Position numbers and translations under genes: made by a program. From JBFMFH01 sp964481395 (lineage in GTDB: Bacteria > Acidobacteriota > Vicinamibacteria > Vicinamibacterales > JAKQTR01), in NCBI GenBank assembly GCA_964481395.1, contig CAYZYG010000009.1, positions 10,591-74,590 of the forward strand: a DNA stretch of 64,000 bases. The letters are read 5' to 3'. Numbering within the stretch: position 1 is the stretch's first letter; every line of letters begins with the position of its first letter. The notes beneath the pieces are model-generated. The model saw only the letters and a list, made by a program, of their open reading frames with translations, did not search any database and had not been told where the DNA came from. This document shows positions 9,473 to 17,079 of the stretch, piece by piece.

Positions 9473-9925
9473 CTACTTCGGATGCGTGTAATAGATCTTG
9501 CCGACGATCTTCCAGCCCTCCGGGAACTTGTAGAGCGAGAGGTAGTCGGTGAACGTGTGGACGCCGTCCCGCCAGATCTCGACCCGGACGACGGCGGCGG
9601 TGCCCTGTATGTCAACCTGGGTGAAGTCGTACTTGATGGCGGGCGGCTTCGGCGCCGCAGGATCGGCGGCGGCCTTTTCGATACGCCCGGCCCAGTCCGC
9701 GAGCGTCACGAAGGACATCTTCCCGTCGCCGCCGAGGACGAGCATGCGGAAGTCGGGGTGGAAGCCGGCCCGCATGGCGGCGGCATCGCGCTTGATGTGG
9801 ACGCCGTTGATGTACGCCTCGGTGACGACCTTGATGACGTCCTCCCGGTCGGCCGCGAGGCCGGACGACGGGACCATCAGCATCAGGCAGATCGCGAAGG
9901 CGACGGCGGTGATCGGTCTGAACAT
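9473..9925 (-). CDS. NTF2-like / putative lumazine-binding (SnoaL-type) exported protein
   Basis: I chose the ATG at 9925 because GAGGAG lies 7 nt upstream and it gives a signal peptide (MFRPITAVAFAICLMLM, cleavage near GLAA). A longer frame begins at 9961 but has a poor start. The 150-residue product has the small cone-shaped NTF2-like pattern: a helix (REDVIKVVTEAYINGVH), then FHPDFRMLVL and a C-terminal sheet ending GWKIVGKIYYTHP. Such proteins are often annotated as putative lumazine-binding or DUF4440-like. No catalytic residues can be assigned. The gene lies 17 nt before the NRPS-like gene and may be the first of a three-gene operon. Confidence 0.8.
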   Translation of the reverse strand: MFRPITAVAFAICLMLMVPSSGLAADREDVIKVVTEAYINGVHIKRDAAAMRAGFHPDFRMLVLGGDGKMSFVTLADWAGRIEKAAADPAAPKPPAIKYDFTQVDIQGTAAVVRVEIWRDGVHTFTDYLSLYKFPEGWKIVGKIYYTHPK

Positions 9926-10035
9926 GGCCACTCCTCTACGCGAGTGCCGGAAGCGGGGCACGGCGCGTCATCGCAGTGTAGCAAACACGGAGGAGGATCG
10001 AACGGGGATTCCCGGATTCGTGAGACGATGAAGGC

Positions 10036-10563
10036 ATGTCGATCCTGAAGATGCTGGGTTTCGGTCGCGGGGGCGACCAGGGCCGGTCCGGCAACACCGA
10101 TACCGTGCGGCGCATCGTCGATGCCCTGCAGCACATGGAGCCCGACCGCGCGCGGTACGTCGCCGCGTTCGCGTACATCCTCGGTCGCGTGGCCATCGCC
10201 GACCACGAGGTCAGCGACGCCGAGACGCGTCTGATGGAGCGGATTGTGATGGAGCGGGGCGGGCTTCCCGAGGAGCAGGCCATCATCGTCGTCCAGATCG
10301 CGCGCAGCCAGAACCAGCTCTTCGGCGGAACCGAGGACTTTCTCGTGACGAGGGAGTTCAACACGCTCGCCAGCTACGAACAGAAGCTGGCCCTCATCGA
10401 CTGCCTCTTCGCCGTGTCGTCGGTGGACGGCACCATTGCCCTGAGCGAGGAGCAGGAGATCGCCCGGACGGCCCTCGAACTCAAAGTCGAGCACGCCGAT
10501 GTGGTCCGGGCCCGCGTGGCCTACCGCGAGTATCTGGCCGTCCTGAAGCGCGACATGCCCTGA
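10036..10563 (+). CDS. TerB-family (tellurite-resistance / DjlA-N-like) protein
   Basis: The 175-residue protein contains the all-helical TerB fold: YVAAFAYILGRVAIADHEVSDAE is followed by a second, similar helix pair, LIDCLFAVSSVDGTIALSEEQE. Each half ends in an acidic D-x-x-(V/I)-x-x-x-E pattern typical of TerB metal-binding sites. The first 25 residues are Gly-rich and probably disordered. There is no signal peptide, so it should be cytoplasmic. Despite the name, most TerB-like proteins outside ter operons have no proven role in tellurite resistance, and there is no ter operon here. The gene stands alone. Confidence 0.85.
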   Translation: MSILKMLGFGRGGDQGRSGNTDTVRRIVDALQHMEPDRARYVAAFAYILGRVAIADHEVSDAETRLMERIVMERGGLPEEQAIIVVQIARSQNQLFGGTEDFLVTREFNTLASYEQKLALIDCLFAVSSVDGTIALSEEQEIARTALELKVEHADVVRARVAYREYLAVLKRDMP

Positions 10564-10785
10564 TTCCTGAGCACGCCGGAGCTTCGCTCTTCCTTCGCGG
10601 AGCGGCCGCTTCCGATCCCGCATCCTTTGAAGTCCCGTCTGGCGGACGCCGATACAGCAGTTAGCGTGGAGTGTCCCACGGGTGGCCCCCTGTGCACGCG
10701 GCAATCGTCCGCCGGGGCGGTCGAGATTCCGCGCGAGGTCTGACACCGGTCGAAGCCACAGGAGCGCCGAGTAGAGCGAACGAGC
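10564..10785. other. 222-nt intergenic region, nothing recognised
   Basis: This separates the TerB-like gene from the HEAT/HD-GYP pair and should hold the promoter of the latter. I see no repeat array and no convincing terminator or operator. Confidence 0.4.
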
Positions 10786-12885
10786 ATGTCAGCCGGCATC
10801 AGCCAGACCCCCGCGTCCGTGGAGACTCAGATCCTGCAGTTCGCGCGGGCGTTTCGAAGTGCCGCCCGCGTGGTCGGCTTCTACCCGCCCGCCCATCCTG
10901 CTGTCGGCACGTCGCTGGAACACGTCGCGGCGGCCGCACGCAGCGCGGCGGCCGGGCGTCCCCTGGCGCTCACCATCCTGCCGGACGCATTCCTCGTGGG
11001 GGGCGAGCCGCTCGAGAGCCGGGAGACGGCCATCGCCGAGCTGGCCGAGATTCTGCACCGCCACCGTGTCGGGGCCCTGAATCTCCGGGGCAGCGCCGGC
11101 ACCCAGGCCTGGCGCGCGCTGTTCGAACTGCTGGCGCTGCCGCCGGAGGACATCAGCGCCACGGGCGGCATCCAGCGCAGGTGGATGGCCCTCCGGTACT
11201 CGGACCCCGTGATTCTCGAAATCGACTTTGGCGAGATGCTGCGGGGACGTGTCGGCGGTGACTTCGCCGAGCTGGCCGGCGTCATCAACCACTATCTCGA
11301 GGCAGCGGGCGTCGGGTCGTCCTTCGCGGACGACCCCTACGCCATTCTCCTGGCGGCGCTGGAGAGGGCGGTCGGCGACGAAGCCGCCGTGGCGACCCTG
11401 ATTGCCGAACTCCGCGCCGGGGCGCAGCTCATCCGGATGACCCAGGCCGACCGCTTCGACCATCTGATGCGGAACGCTGCGCGCATCGGCGAACACCTCA
11501 CCGAGAGCCAGATGGCCGGGCTGCTCGGGGAGCGGGGCAAACCCACGGCGCTGGTGGGGGCCGTCGACGTGGTCGCGTCCCTCATCGAGCGGATGTCCGA
11601 CACGACGGTGGCCCGGTTCCTGGCGGCGGCGATGAGCATTGGGGACCGGCCGTCGGACCGGTTGATCGAGGTCTTCACGTCGCTCGCGCCAGACGCGCAG
11701 CGGCGGTCGGCCATCCTGCCGATGGCGCGTGCCAGTGTCGCCGGTATTTCACCGGACGCGGTGGCAGGGTGGACGGACCTGGAACGGCAGCTGGAGTCCC
11801 TGTCGGATCGGCAGTTCGTGTCGGACGCGTACGAACGGGAACTCGAAACCGCGAGACGCCGCAGCGAGGAGGCGGGGCGCCTGAGCCAGGATCCGCCGGA
11901 GCGCATCACCGCATGGGTGCAGTCGCTGGACGACGGCGCGGTAGAGGATCTGGACCTGCGGCTCATCGAGGACCTCGCGCGGATCGAGCAGGATCCCGCC
12001 CAGTTCCGCGTCGTGGTCGGTATCTTGATCGGCCGAATCAACGAGGCCGCCGAGCCCGGTGACTGGGCCACGGCCGGGCGGCTTGCGGCCGCTCTGATGG
12101 GTGCGGTGAGGGCGGCGACCGCGGGAGAATTGGCCGAGGCCGCGACCCACGCCCACACGCTGCTCAGAGACTCGCCGGCGTGCGCTGATGCCCTGGCGGC
12201 GCTTGAGGATGCTCGAACGGCGGCCCCTGTAGGGCAGATCAGGTTCCTCCTGACCGTCGGTCCGGCCCTGATCCCCCGAATCGTGCGTCGGTGGGTCACG
12301 GCCAAGGAGCCTGCCGTGCGCGCGCGCCTCGAGTCAGCGCTCGGAGAGTTCGGGAAGGAGGGACGTGAGGCCCTCCGCCGGATGCTCGGTTCGACGGAGA
12401 CGTCACTGAAGACGGCTGCGATCAGATTGCTGAACGTGGGATCTGCGACGGACCATCTCGGCGCGCTCGAATCGCTTCTGTCCGACGCCAGTCAGGACGT
12501 GCGCCAGGAAGCGCTCCGGGCGCTGACCACGGCCGAAGCGGACCGAGCGCATGAGGTGCTGGCGAGAGGGATCGCACGTGCCGACGCCGACCAACAGCTT
12601 GCGTTCGTCGGCGAGCTCGTCGCGGTGTCGGGACGGGGGCTGGTGCCGGTCCTCCGGCGCCTCGTGTCGTACCTCGACCAAGCTGCCGTGGAGCCGCAGG
12701 TGTACCTCGCGGTCATCGACGGTCTGAAGCAGACGGGCGGTCCCGAGGCCGCGTCAGCGCTGCGGCAGGTGTCCGAGCGCGGGTCCTGGCGGACGCCGCT
12801 CCGCACGATGAAATTCCGGAGCGCCGCGAAGAACGCGCTGCGCACGATCGGATCACCCGATCTGCCCGGTGGGAGCCACGCATGA
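10786..12885 (+). CDS. HEAT-repeat protein with HPxV-type N-terminal domain, partner of HD-GYP protein
   Basis: The 699-residue protein has no signal peptide. Residues about 15-150 form a domain with VGFYPPAHPAV, then a beta segment (LTILPDAFLVGGEPL) and AELAEILHRHRVGAL. The same pattern opens the next protein (YSSDHPSV, GFLGGEVIADDTPLL, LIRDMQALGVHRV). Residues about 480-690 are helical HEAT-like repeats (LESALGEFGKEGREALRRML; LLSDASQDVRQEALRAL). The stop codon overlaps the next start (ATGATG at 12882), so translation is coupled. I infer a scaffold working with the HD-GYP protein, perhaps in signalling. I do not know a named family for the N-terminal domain. Confidence 0.75.
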   Translation: MSAGISQTPASVETQILQFARAFRSAARVVGFYPPAHPAVGTSLEHVAAAARSAAAGRPLALTILPDAFLVGGEPLESRETAIAELAEILHRHRVGALNLRGSAGTQAWRALFELLALPPEDISATGGIQRRWMALRYSDPVILEIDFGEMLRGRVGGDFAELAGVINHYLEAAGVGSSFADDPYAILLAALERAVGDEAAVATLIAELRAGAQLIRMTQADRFDHLMRNAARIGEHLTESQMAGLLGERGKPTALVGAVDVVASLIERMSDTTVARFLAAAMSIGDRPSDRLIEVFTSLAPDAQRRSAILPMARASVAGISPDAVAGWTDLERQLESLSDRQFVSDAYERELETARRRSEEAGRLSQDPPERITAWVQSLDDGAVEDLDLRLIEDLARIEQDPAQFRVVVGILIGRINEAAEPGDWATAGRLAAALMGAVRAATAGELAEAATHAHTLLRDSPACADALAALEDARTAAPVGQIRFLLTVGPALIPRIVRRWVTAKEPAVRARLESALGEFGKEGREALRRMLGSTETSLKTAAIRLLNVGSATDHLGALESLLSDASQDVRQEALRALTTAEADRAHEVLARGIARADADQQLAFVGELVAVSGRGLVPVLRRLVSYLDQAAVEPQVYLAVIDGLKQTGGPEAASALRQVSERGSWRTPLRTMKFRSAAKNALRTIGSPDLPGGSHA

Positions 12886-14300
12886 TGGATCGGGGAGTGC
12901 GGCTGCAGCGATTCGAAGAAGTCGTTCACCGGCTCAGCGGCGCGCTCAACGCCGCGCGCATGTACTCCAGCGACCACCCGAGTGTCGCCGAGCACTGCCG
13001 GGCGCTCGTTGCCGCGCTCGGGCCGCTCTATCAGACCGAGAAGGCGGTGCTCATCGGATTCCTCGGCGGAGAGGTTATCGCCGACGACACTCCCCTGCTT
13101 CGGGCGAGCGCCTACCGGACCGAGCTCATCCGCGACATGCAGGCGCTGGGCGTCCATCGGGTGATCTTCGAGCGGGGCGTGACCGAGGAGGAGGTCAGGC
13201 AGTTCGTGCACGCCGCGGCCATCGCCCGGCCTGAGGACCGGACGGCAGTTGATGACGCCGCCGCGTCTGACGCGACTGTAGACTTCCTCGTGCTCGCGCA
13301 CCTCAGGGCCGGACGCATCCCCGTCGACGGCACGGCTGGCCGGTGGGGATCCAGTTTCGTGTCGGCCCGCCAGGTGTACAGCGGGTCGGTTGAGTCGGCT
13401 CGTGCCGTGTGGGACAACGCGCTGGCAGAGGGGCGCGCCGACACGCTGCTGGCGCGCGAGACGGTCGATCAGCTTGCCGAGGCCGTCGGCGACTCGATGG
13501 GCCTGATGATCGGACTCACAGGAATGAAAAGCCACGATGAGTACACGTTCACCCACATGGTGAACGTGTCCATCCTGACCATGGCGCAGGCACGCTCGCT
13601 CGGCGTCGAAGGGTCGCAGTTGCGCGCGCTCGGCCTGGCCGGGTTGATGCACGACATCGGCAAGGTCAAGACGCCGCTCGAGATCCTCACCAAGCCCAGC
13701 AAACTGACGGATCGTGAGTTCGACATCATGAAGCGGCACCCGGTCGAGGGCGCGGAAATGCTGCGTTCGGCGGCCGAGATGCCCCGCATCGCGCCCGTCG
13801 TGGCCTTCGAGCATCACCTGCGGCTCGACGGGACCGGCTACCCGTTCGGCCTGCAGCGGCCTGGACTGAACCTCGCGACGCAACTCGTCGGGATTGCCGA
13901 CGTCTACGACGCCATGCGATCGAAACGGTCGTACCAGCAGGCATTTCCCACGGACCGGATCATCGAGGTGATGCGGCGCAACGACGGCAAGCAGTTCGAC
14001 CAGCACCTCGTGCGTCGTTTCATCGACCTGATGGGCGTGTACCCCCCGGGATCGCTCGTCCGCCTGTCGACCAACGAGGTGGCGGTCGTCGTGGCGAACG
14101 ACGGTCCTGACCCGTCGCAGCCTACGGTGAAGGTGCTGTTCGACTCGGGCAGTCAGCCCTTGCCGGATCCGGAGACGCGCCGGCTGTGGGCTGAGGCGTC
14201 CGACGATCCCTACGGGGATCCCGGGACGAGCATCGTCGAGGCCCTCGACCCGTCGGCGTTCGACGTCGACGCCCTCAGTCTGCTGGCGGCGACGTCCTGA
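12882..14300 (+). CDS. HD-GYP domain phosphodiesterase with HPxV-type N-terminal domain
   Basis: The C-terminal half is a full HD-GYP domain: an upstream His (HDEYTFTHMVNVS), the HD pair in LMHDIGKVK, EHHLRLDGTGYP carrying the GYP motif, and GIADVYDAM. HD-GYP proteins hydrolyse cyclic di-GMP using two or three metal ions, and all expected ligands seem present. The tail YPPGSLVRLSTNEVAVV is also usual for the family. Residues about 1-120 are homologous by pattern to the N-terminus of the upstream HEAT protein, to which this gene is coupled by a 4-nt overlap. ATG at 12882 and at 12885 are both possible. It has no transmembrane segment and is likely a cytoplasmic c-di-GMP phosphodiesterase. Confidence 0.92.
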   Translation: MMDRGVRLQRFEEVVHRLSGALNAARMYSSDHPSVAEHCRALVAALGPLYQTEKAVLIGFLGGEVIADDTPLLRASAYRTELIRDMQALGVHRVIFERGVTEEEVRQFVHAAAIARPEDRTAVDDAAASDATVDFLVLAHLRAGRIPVDGTAGRWGSSFVSARQVYSGSVESARAVWDNALAEGRADTLLARETVDQLAEAVGDSMGLMIGLTGMKSHDEYTFTHMVNVSILTMAQARSLGVEGSQLRALGLAGLMHDIGKVKTPLEILTKPSKLTDREFDIMKRHPVEGAEMLRSAAEMPRIAPVVAFEHHLRLDGTGYPFGLQRPGLNLATQLVGIADVYDAMRSKRSYQQAFPTDRIIEVMRRNDGKQFDQHLVRRFIDLMGVYPPGSLVRLSTNEVAVVVANDGPDPSQPTVKVLFDSGSQPLPDPETRRLWAEASDDPYGDPGTSIVEALDPSAFDVDALSLLAATS

Positions 14301-14375
14301 CCCGGCTCGTGTCCGCTTCTCCGTGCCTGCCTGGCATCGCCGAGGGCTGGAAGCCTCGAGCGCCGACCTGGAGAA

Positions 14376-14443
14376 CGTCATTCCGGGAGCGCGAAGCGAA
14401 GCCCGGAATCCAGCTCTGGATTCCCGCTTCCGCGGGAATGACG
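14376..14443. repeat. dRS3-like palindromic repeat element, copy 1
   Basis: The 68-bp element has inverted ends CGTCATTCC and GGAATGACG. It contains the 20-bp core ATTCCC-GCTTCCGC-GGGAAT (14420-14439), which fits the ATTCCC-N8-GGGAAT form known for neisserial dRS3, and an inner inverted pair GGAATCC/GGATTCC. Its right 39 bp match 50643-50681 with three mismatches. It lies between two convergent genes. Translated on the minus strand it yields the FPRKRES string known from spurious protein predictions. Confidence 0.8.
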
Positions 14444-14470
14444 TGGGGTGGCGCCAGGGGACATCCACAG

Positions 14471-14540
14471 CCGATCTCCGGTCCCCGGTCCCCGATCCCC
14501 GGTCCCCGATCCCTGTTCTCCGACTCCCGGTTCCCGACCT
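14471..14540. repeat. Heptamer tandem array, ten units
   Basis: Ten consecutive 7-bp units: CCGATCT, CCGGTCC twice, CCGATCC, CCGGTCC, CCGATCC, CTGTTCT, CCGACTC, CCGGTTC and CCGACCT. The period of 7 never slips. It fills the space between the dRS3-like element and the 3' end of araD. Confidence 0.85.
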
Positions 14541-14550
14541 GTCCGTTTCC

Positions 14551-15243
14551 CTATCCCTGCCCGTAGTACGCTGCCGGACCGTGTTTGCGCTCGAAGTGTT
14601 TCCGGAGCAGTACCTGGTCTATCGGGGCGGCCTGCGGATTGGCAGCGAGCGTTTCGGTCGCGAGCCTGGCGATGTACTCGGTGGCGATGGCGCGGTCGAC
14701 GGCTTCGTCCGGCGTGGCTCCCCAGCAGACCGGACCATGGTTGGAGACGAGTACGGCGGGGAATTCTGACGGATCCACCCCGTTGAAGCGTTCCACAATG
14801 ACCAGGCCGGTGTTCAGCTCGTACTCGTGCTCGATCTCCGCCGGGGTCATCGGGCGAGTGCACGGAACGGGACCGTTGAAGTAGTCGGCGTGCGTCGTGC
14901 CGAACACCGGGATCTCGCGACGCGCCTGCGCCCAGGCGGTGGCGTACAGGCTGTGCGTGTGGACGATGCCTCCAACGCCGGGAAATGCCCGGTAGAGAGC
15001 CAGGTGCGTGGGCGTATCCGAGCTGGGACGAAGCGTCCCGCCGACGACGTCGCCCCCCTCGAGTGAGACGACGACCATCTGCCCCGCCGTCATGATGTCG
15101 TACGCGACGCCAGACGGCTTGATGACGACGAGGCCGCGCTCGCGGTCGATGCCGCTGACGTTGCCGAACGTTCCCGTGACGAGTCCGGCTCGCACGACCT
15201 GTTGATTGGCGGCGAGCACCTGCTGCTTCAGGCTTTCCAGCAT
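14551..15243 (-). CDS. araD: L-ribulose-5-phosphate 4-epimerase
   Basis: The 230-residue class II aldolase/epimerase converts L-ribulose 5-phosphate to D-xylulose 5-phosphate, the last step of the L-arabinose pathway. Visible features are GTFGNVSG and KPSG (phosphate and substrate binding), the zinc ligands in IVHTHS, a further His in SNHGPVCWG, and the C-terminal RKHFERKHGPAAYYGQ typical of AraD. Length equals that of E. coli AraD (231). It lies 83 nt downstream of araB in the same direction, so it is the last gene of an arabinose operon. Nothing is missing. Confidence 0.95.
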   Translation of the reverse strand: MLESLKQQVLAANQQVVRAGLVTGTFGNVSGIDRERGLVVIKPSGVAYDIMTAGQMVVVSLEGGDVVGGTLRPSSDTPTHLALYRAFPGVGGIVHTHSLYATAWAQARREIPVFGTTHADYFNGPVPCTRPMTPAEIEHEYELNTGLVIVERFNGVDPSEFPAVLVSNHGPVCWGATPDEAVDRAIATEYIARLATETLAANPQAAPIDQVLLRKHFERKHGPAAYYGQG

Positions 15244-15326
15244 CGGGCTATCTTACCGAAAAGACGACGCGCCTCTCCCGGGCGAGGAGCCCGGCAAGAT
15301 CGAATGCCACCTCTTCCTGTCAAAGG

Positions 15327-17012
15327 TCAGCGCACGCGGCTCCGGATGTCGATGAGCTGCTTCATGACGTGGTAGAGCGAGCCCTGCCATGACTGGGTGC
15401 CGAACGCGTCGTGCAGCGTGCGGTACAGGGGGTACAGCTCTTGATACACCGCGTGGGCCTGGGGCTTGGGCGTGTAGATCCGGGACTTGAGGCCGGTCAT
15501 GGCCCGTTGGGCGCTGGCGTAGGTGGCATGCCCTCCTGCGGCCTGCCCGGCCACGACGGCGCCGGCGATGGCCGCGCCGAGCGCGCAGGTCTGGGCCGAC
15601 CGGCTGATGCGCATGGGACGGCCGGTCACGTCGGCGTAGATCTGCATGACGAGCGCGTTCTTCTCGGCGATGCCCCCACAGTTGACGACCTGCTTCACGC
15701 TGACCCCGTAGTCCTCGAACCGCTCGATGATGGCGAGGGCGCCGAACGCGGTGGCTTCGATGAGCGCCCTGTAAATCTCGGCGGGCTCCGTGTAGAGCGT
15801 CTGCCCCACCAGCAGCCCGGTGAGCCGCTGGTCGACCAGGATCGTGCGATTGCCGTTGTTCCAGTCCAGCGCCAGCAGGCCCGACTCGCCCGGCCGGATT
15901 CGCGCGGCCCTGACCGCCAGCGCCTCGTGCGTGCCCTTGGCGCCGCCCGGCTGCAGGTACGAGACGAACCAGTTGAAGATGTCGCCCACGGCCGACTGGC
16001 CGGCTTCGAGACCGAAGAACCCCGGCATCACGCTGCCGTCGACGATGCCGCAGAGTCCGGGGACGTCCTGCAGCGGCTTGCCGCGCGGCGACACGGTGAT
16101 ATCGCAGGTGCTCGTCCCGATGATCTTGACGAGCGTTCCCGGCGACACGCCGGCCCCGACGGCCCCGAGGTGCGCGTCGAACGCGCCGACCGCCACGGGT
16201 ATACCGGCGCGCAGGCCCGTCCGCTTCGCCCACTCCTCGGTCAACCCGCCGACGGCCTGGTCGACCGAATAGGCCCGCGGCCGGAGCCGCGGTCGCAGGT
16301 CGCCGAGTTTCGGATGGAGTCGTGCGAGGAACTCCGCGTCGGGGTAGCCTCCCCACGTGTCGCTGTACATGGCCTTGTGGCCCGCGGCGCACACGCCGGC
16401 GACGAGACGTTCGGGGCGCTCGGTCCCGGTCAGCATGGCCGGGATCCAGTCCGCAATCTCCACCCAGAGATGGGCCGCGTCGAACACCACCGGGTTCGTG
16501 CGGCAGCAATGGAGGATCTTGCTGAAGAACCACTCGCTCGAGTAGGTTCCGCCGATCTTCGCCAGGTACTGCGGCCGCAGTCGCGACGCCAGCGCCGTGA
16601 TCTCGGCCGCCTCGGCGACGCCGGTATGGTCCTTCCACAGCCAGGCCATGGCCGCCGGGTTCTTCGCAAAGCGATTCTGGAGGGCGAGCGGCTGACCTCG
16701 ACGGTCGACCGGCAGGGGGGTGCTGCCCGTGGTGTCGACGCCGATGCCGATGACCTGTTCCGGCCGGAACGCGCGAACGGCCTTCCTGGCCTGCGCGAGG
16801 GCTCCCGCGATCGAGATCTGAGCGCCCGTCACGTAGTCGGCCGGGTGCTGGCGGGCGAGATTCGGATCGCGCGACAGGATGACGCCGTGATCGCCGTGTT
16901 CGTAGTTCCAGACCGCGGTCCCGACCTCCCGCCCGGTCGCGACATCGACCACGAGGGCCCGGACGGAGTTGGTGCCGTAGTCGAGGCCGATCGTGTATTT
17001 GCGTCTGGGCAT
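15327..17012 (-). CDS. araB: Ribulokinase
   Basis: The 561-residue FGGY-family kinase phosphorylates L-ribulose with ATP. The N-terminal ATP-binding strand is GLDYGTNSVRALVVD; GIGVDTTGSTPLPVD and a second phosphate motif (IIGTSTCD) follow, with VNCGGIAEKNALVMQIYADV near the end as in AraB. Length matches AraB (about 560). It is preceded 67 nt upstream by the isomerase gene and followed by araD, so the three steps isomerase, kinase and epimerase are in pathway order. Confidence 0.95.
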   Translation of the reverse strand: MPRRKYTIGLDYGTNSVRALVVDVATGREVGTAVWNYEHGDHGVILSRDPNLARQHPADYVTGAQISIAGALAQARKAVRAFRPEQVIGIGVDTTGSTPLPVDRRGQPLALQNRFAKNPAAMAWLWKDHTGVAEAAEITALASRLRPQYLAKIGGTYSSEWFFSKILHCCRTNPVVFDAAHLWVEIADWIPAMLTGTERPERLVAGVCAAGHKAMYSDTWGGYPDAEFLARLHPKLGDLRPRLRPRAYSVDQAVGGLTEEWAKRTGLRAGIPVAVGAFDAHLGAVGAGVSPGTLVKIIGTSTCDITVSPRGKPLQDVPGLCGIVDGSVMPGFFGLEAGQSAVGDIFNWFVSYLQPGGAKGTHEALAVRAARIRPGESGLLALDWNNGNRTILVDQRLTGLLVGQTLYTEPAEIYRALIEATAFGALAIIERFEDYGVSVKQVVNCGGIAEKNALVMQIYADVTGRPMRISRSAQTCALGAAIAGAVVAGQAAGGHATYASAQRAMTGLKSRIYTPKPQAHAVYQELYPLYRTLHDAFGTQSWQGSLYHVMKQLIDIRSRVR

Positions 17013-17058
17013 GACAGCGTCCCTCGGTCCCGGGTTCGGGGGGCGGGGATTGGCTCAA

Positions 17059-17079
17059 CCGATCCCCGGTCCCCGGTCC
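17059..17079. repeat. Heptamer tandem array, three units
   Basis: CCGATCC, CCGGTCC, CCGGTCC directly abut the 3' end of the isomerase gene, whose stop codon starts at 17080 (a fourth degenerate unit, CTACACG, runs over it). Same unit family as at 14471-14540. Confidence 0.7.

Noticed and set aside
12492..14468. A 658-codon open frame on the minus strand starting with an FPRKRES-like segment
   Set aside because: The start comes from the dRS3-like repeat, a known source of false proteins, and the rest is antisense to the HD-GYP gene.
14471..14540. CRISPR or iteron-type origin
   Set aside because: Units are 7 bp, head to tail, without spacers, and similar arrays occur all over the window with other unit sequences; no replication gene or DnaA-box cluster is nearby.
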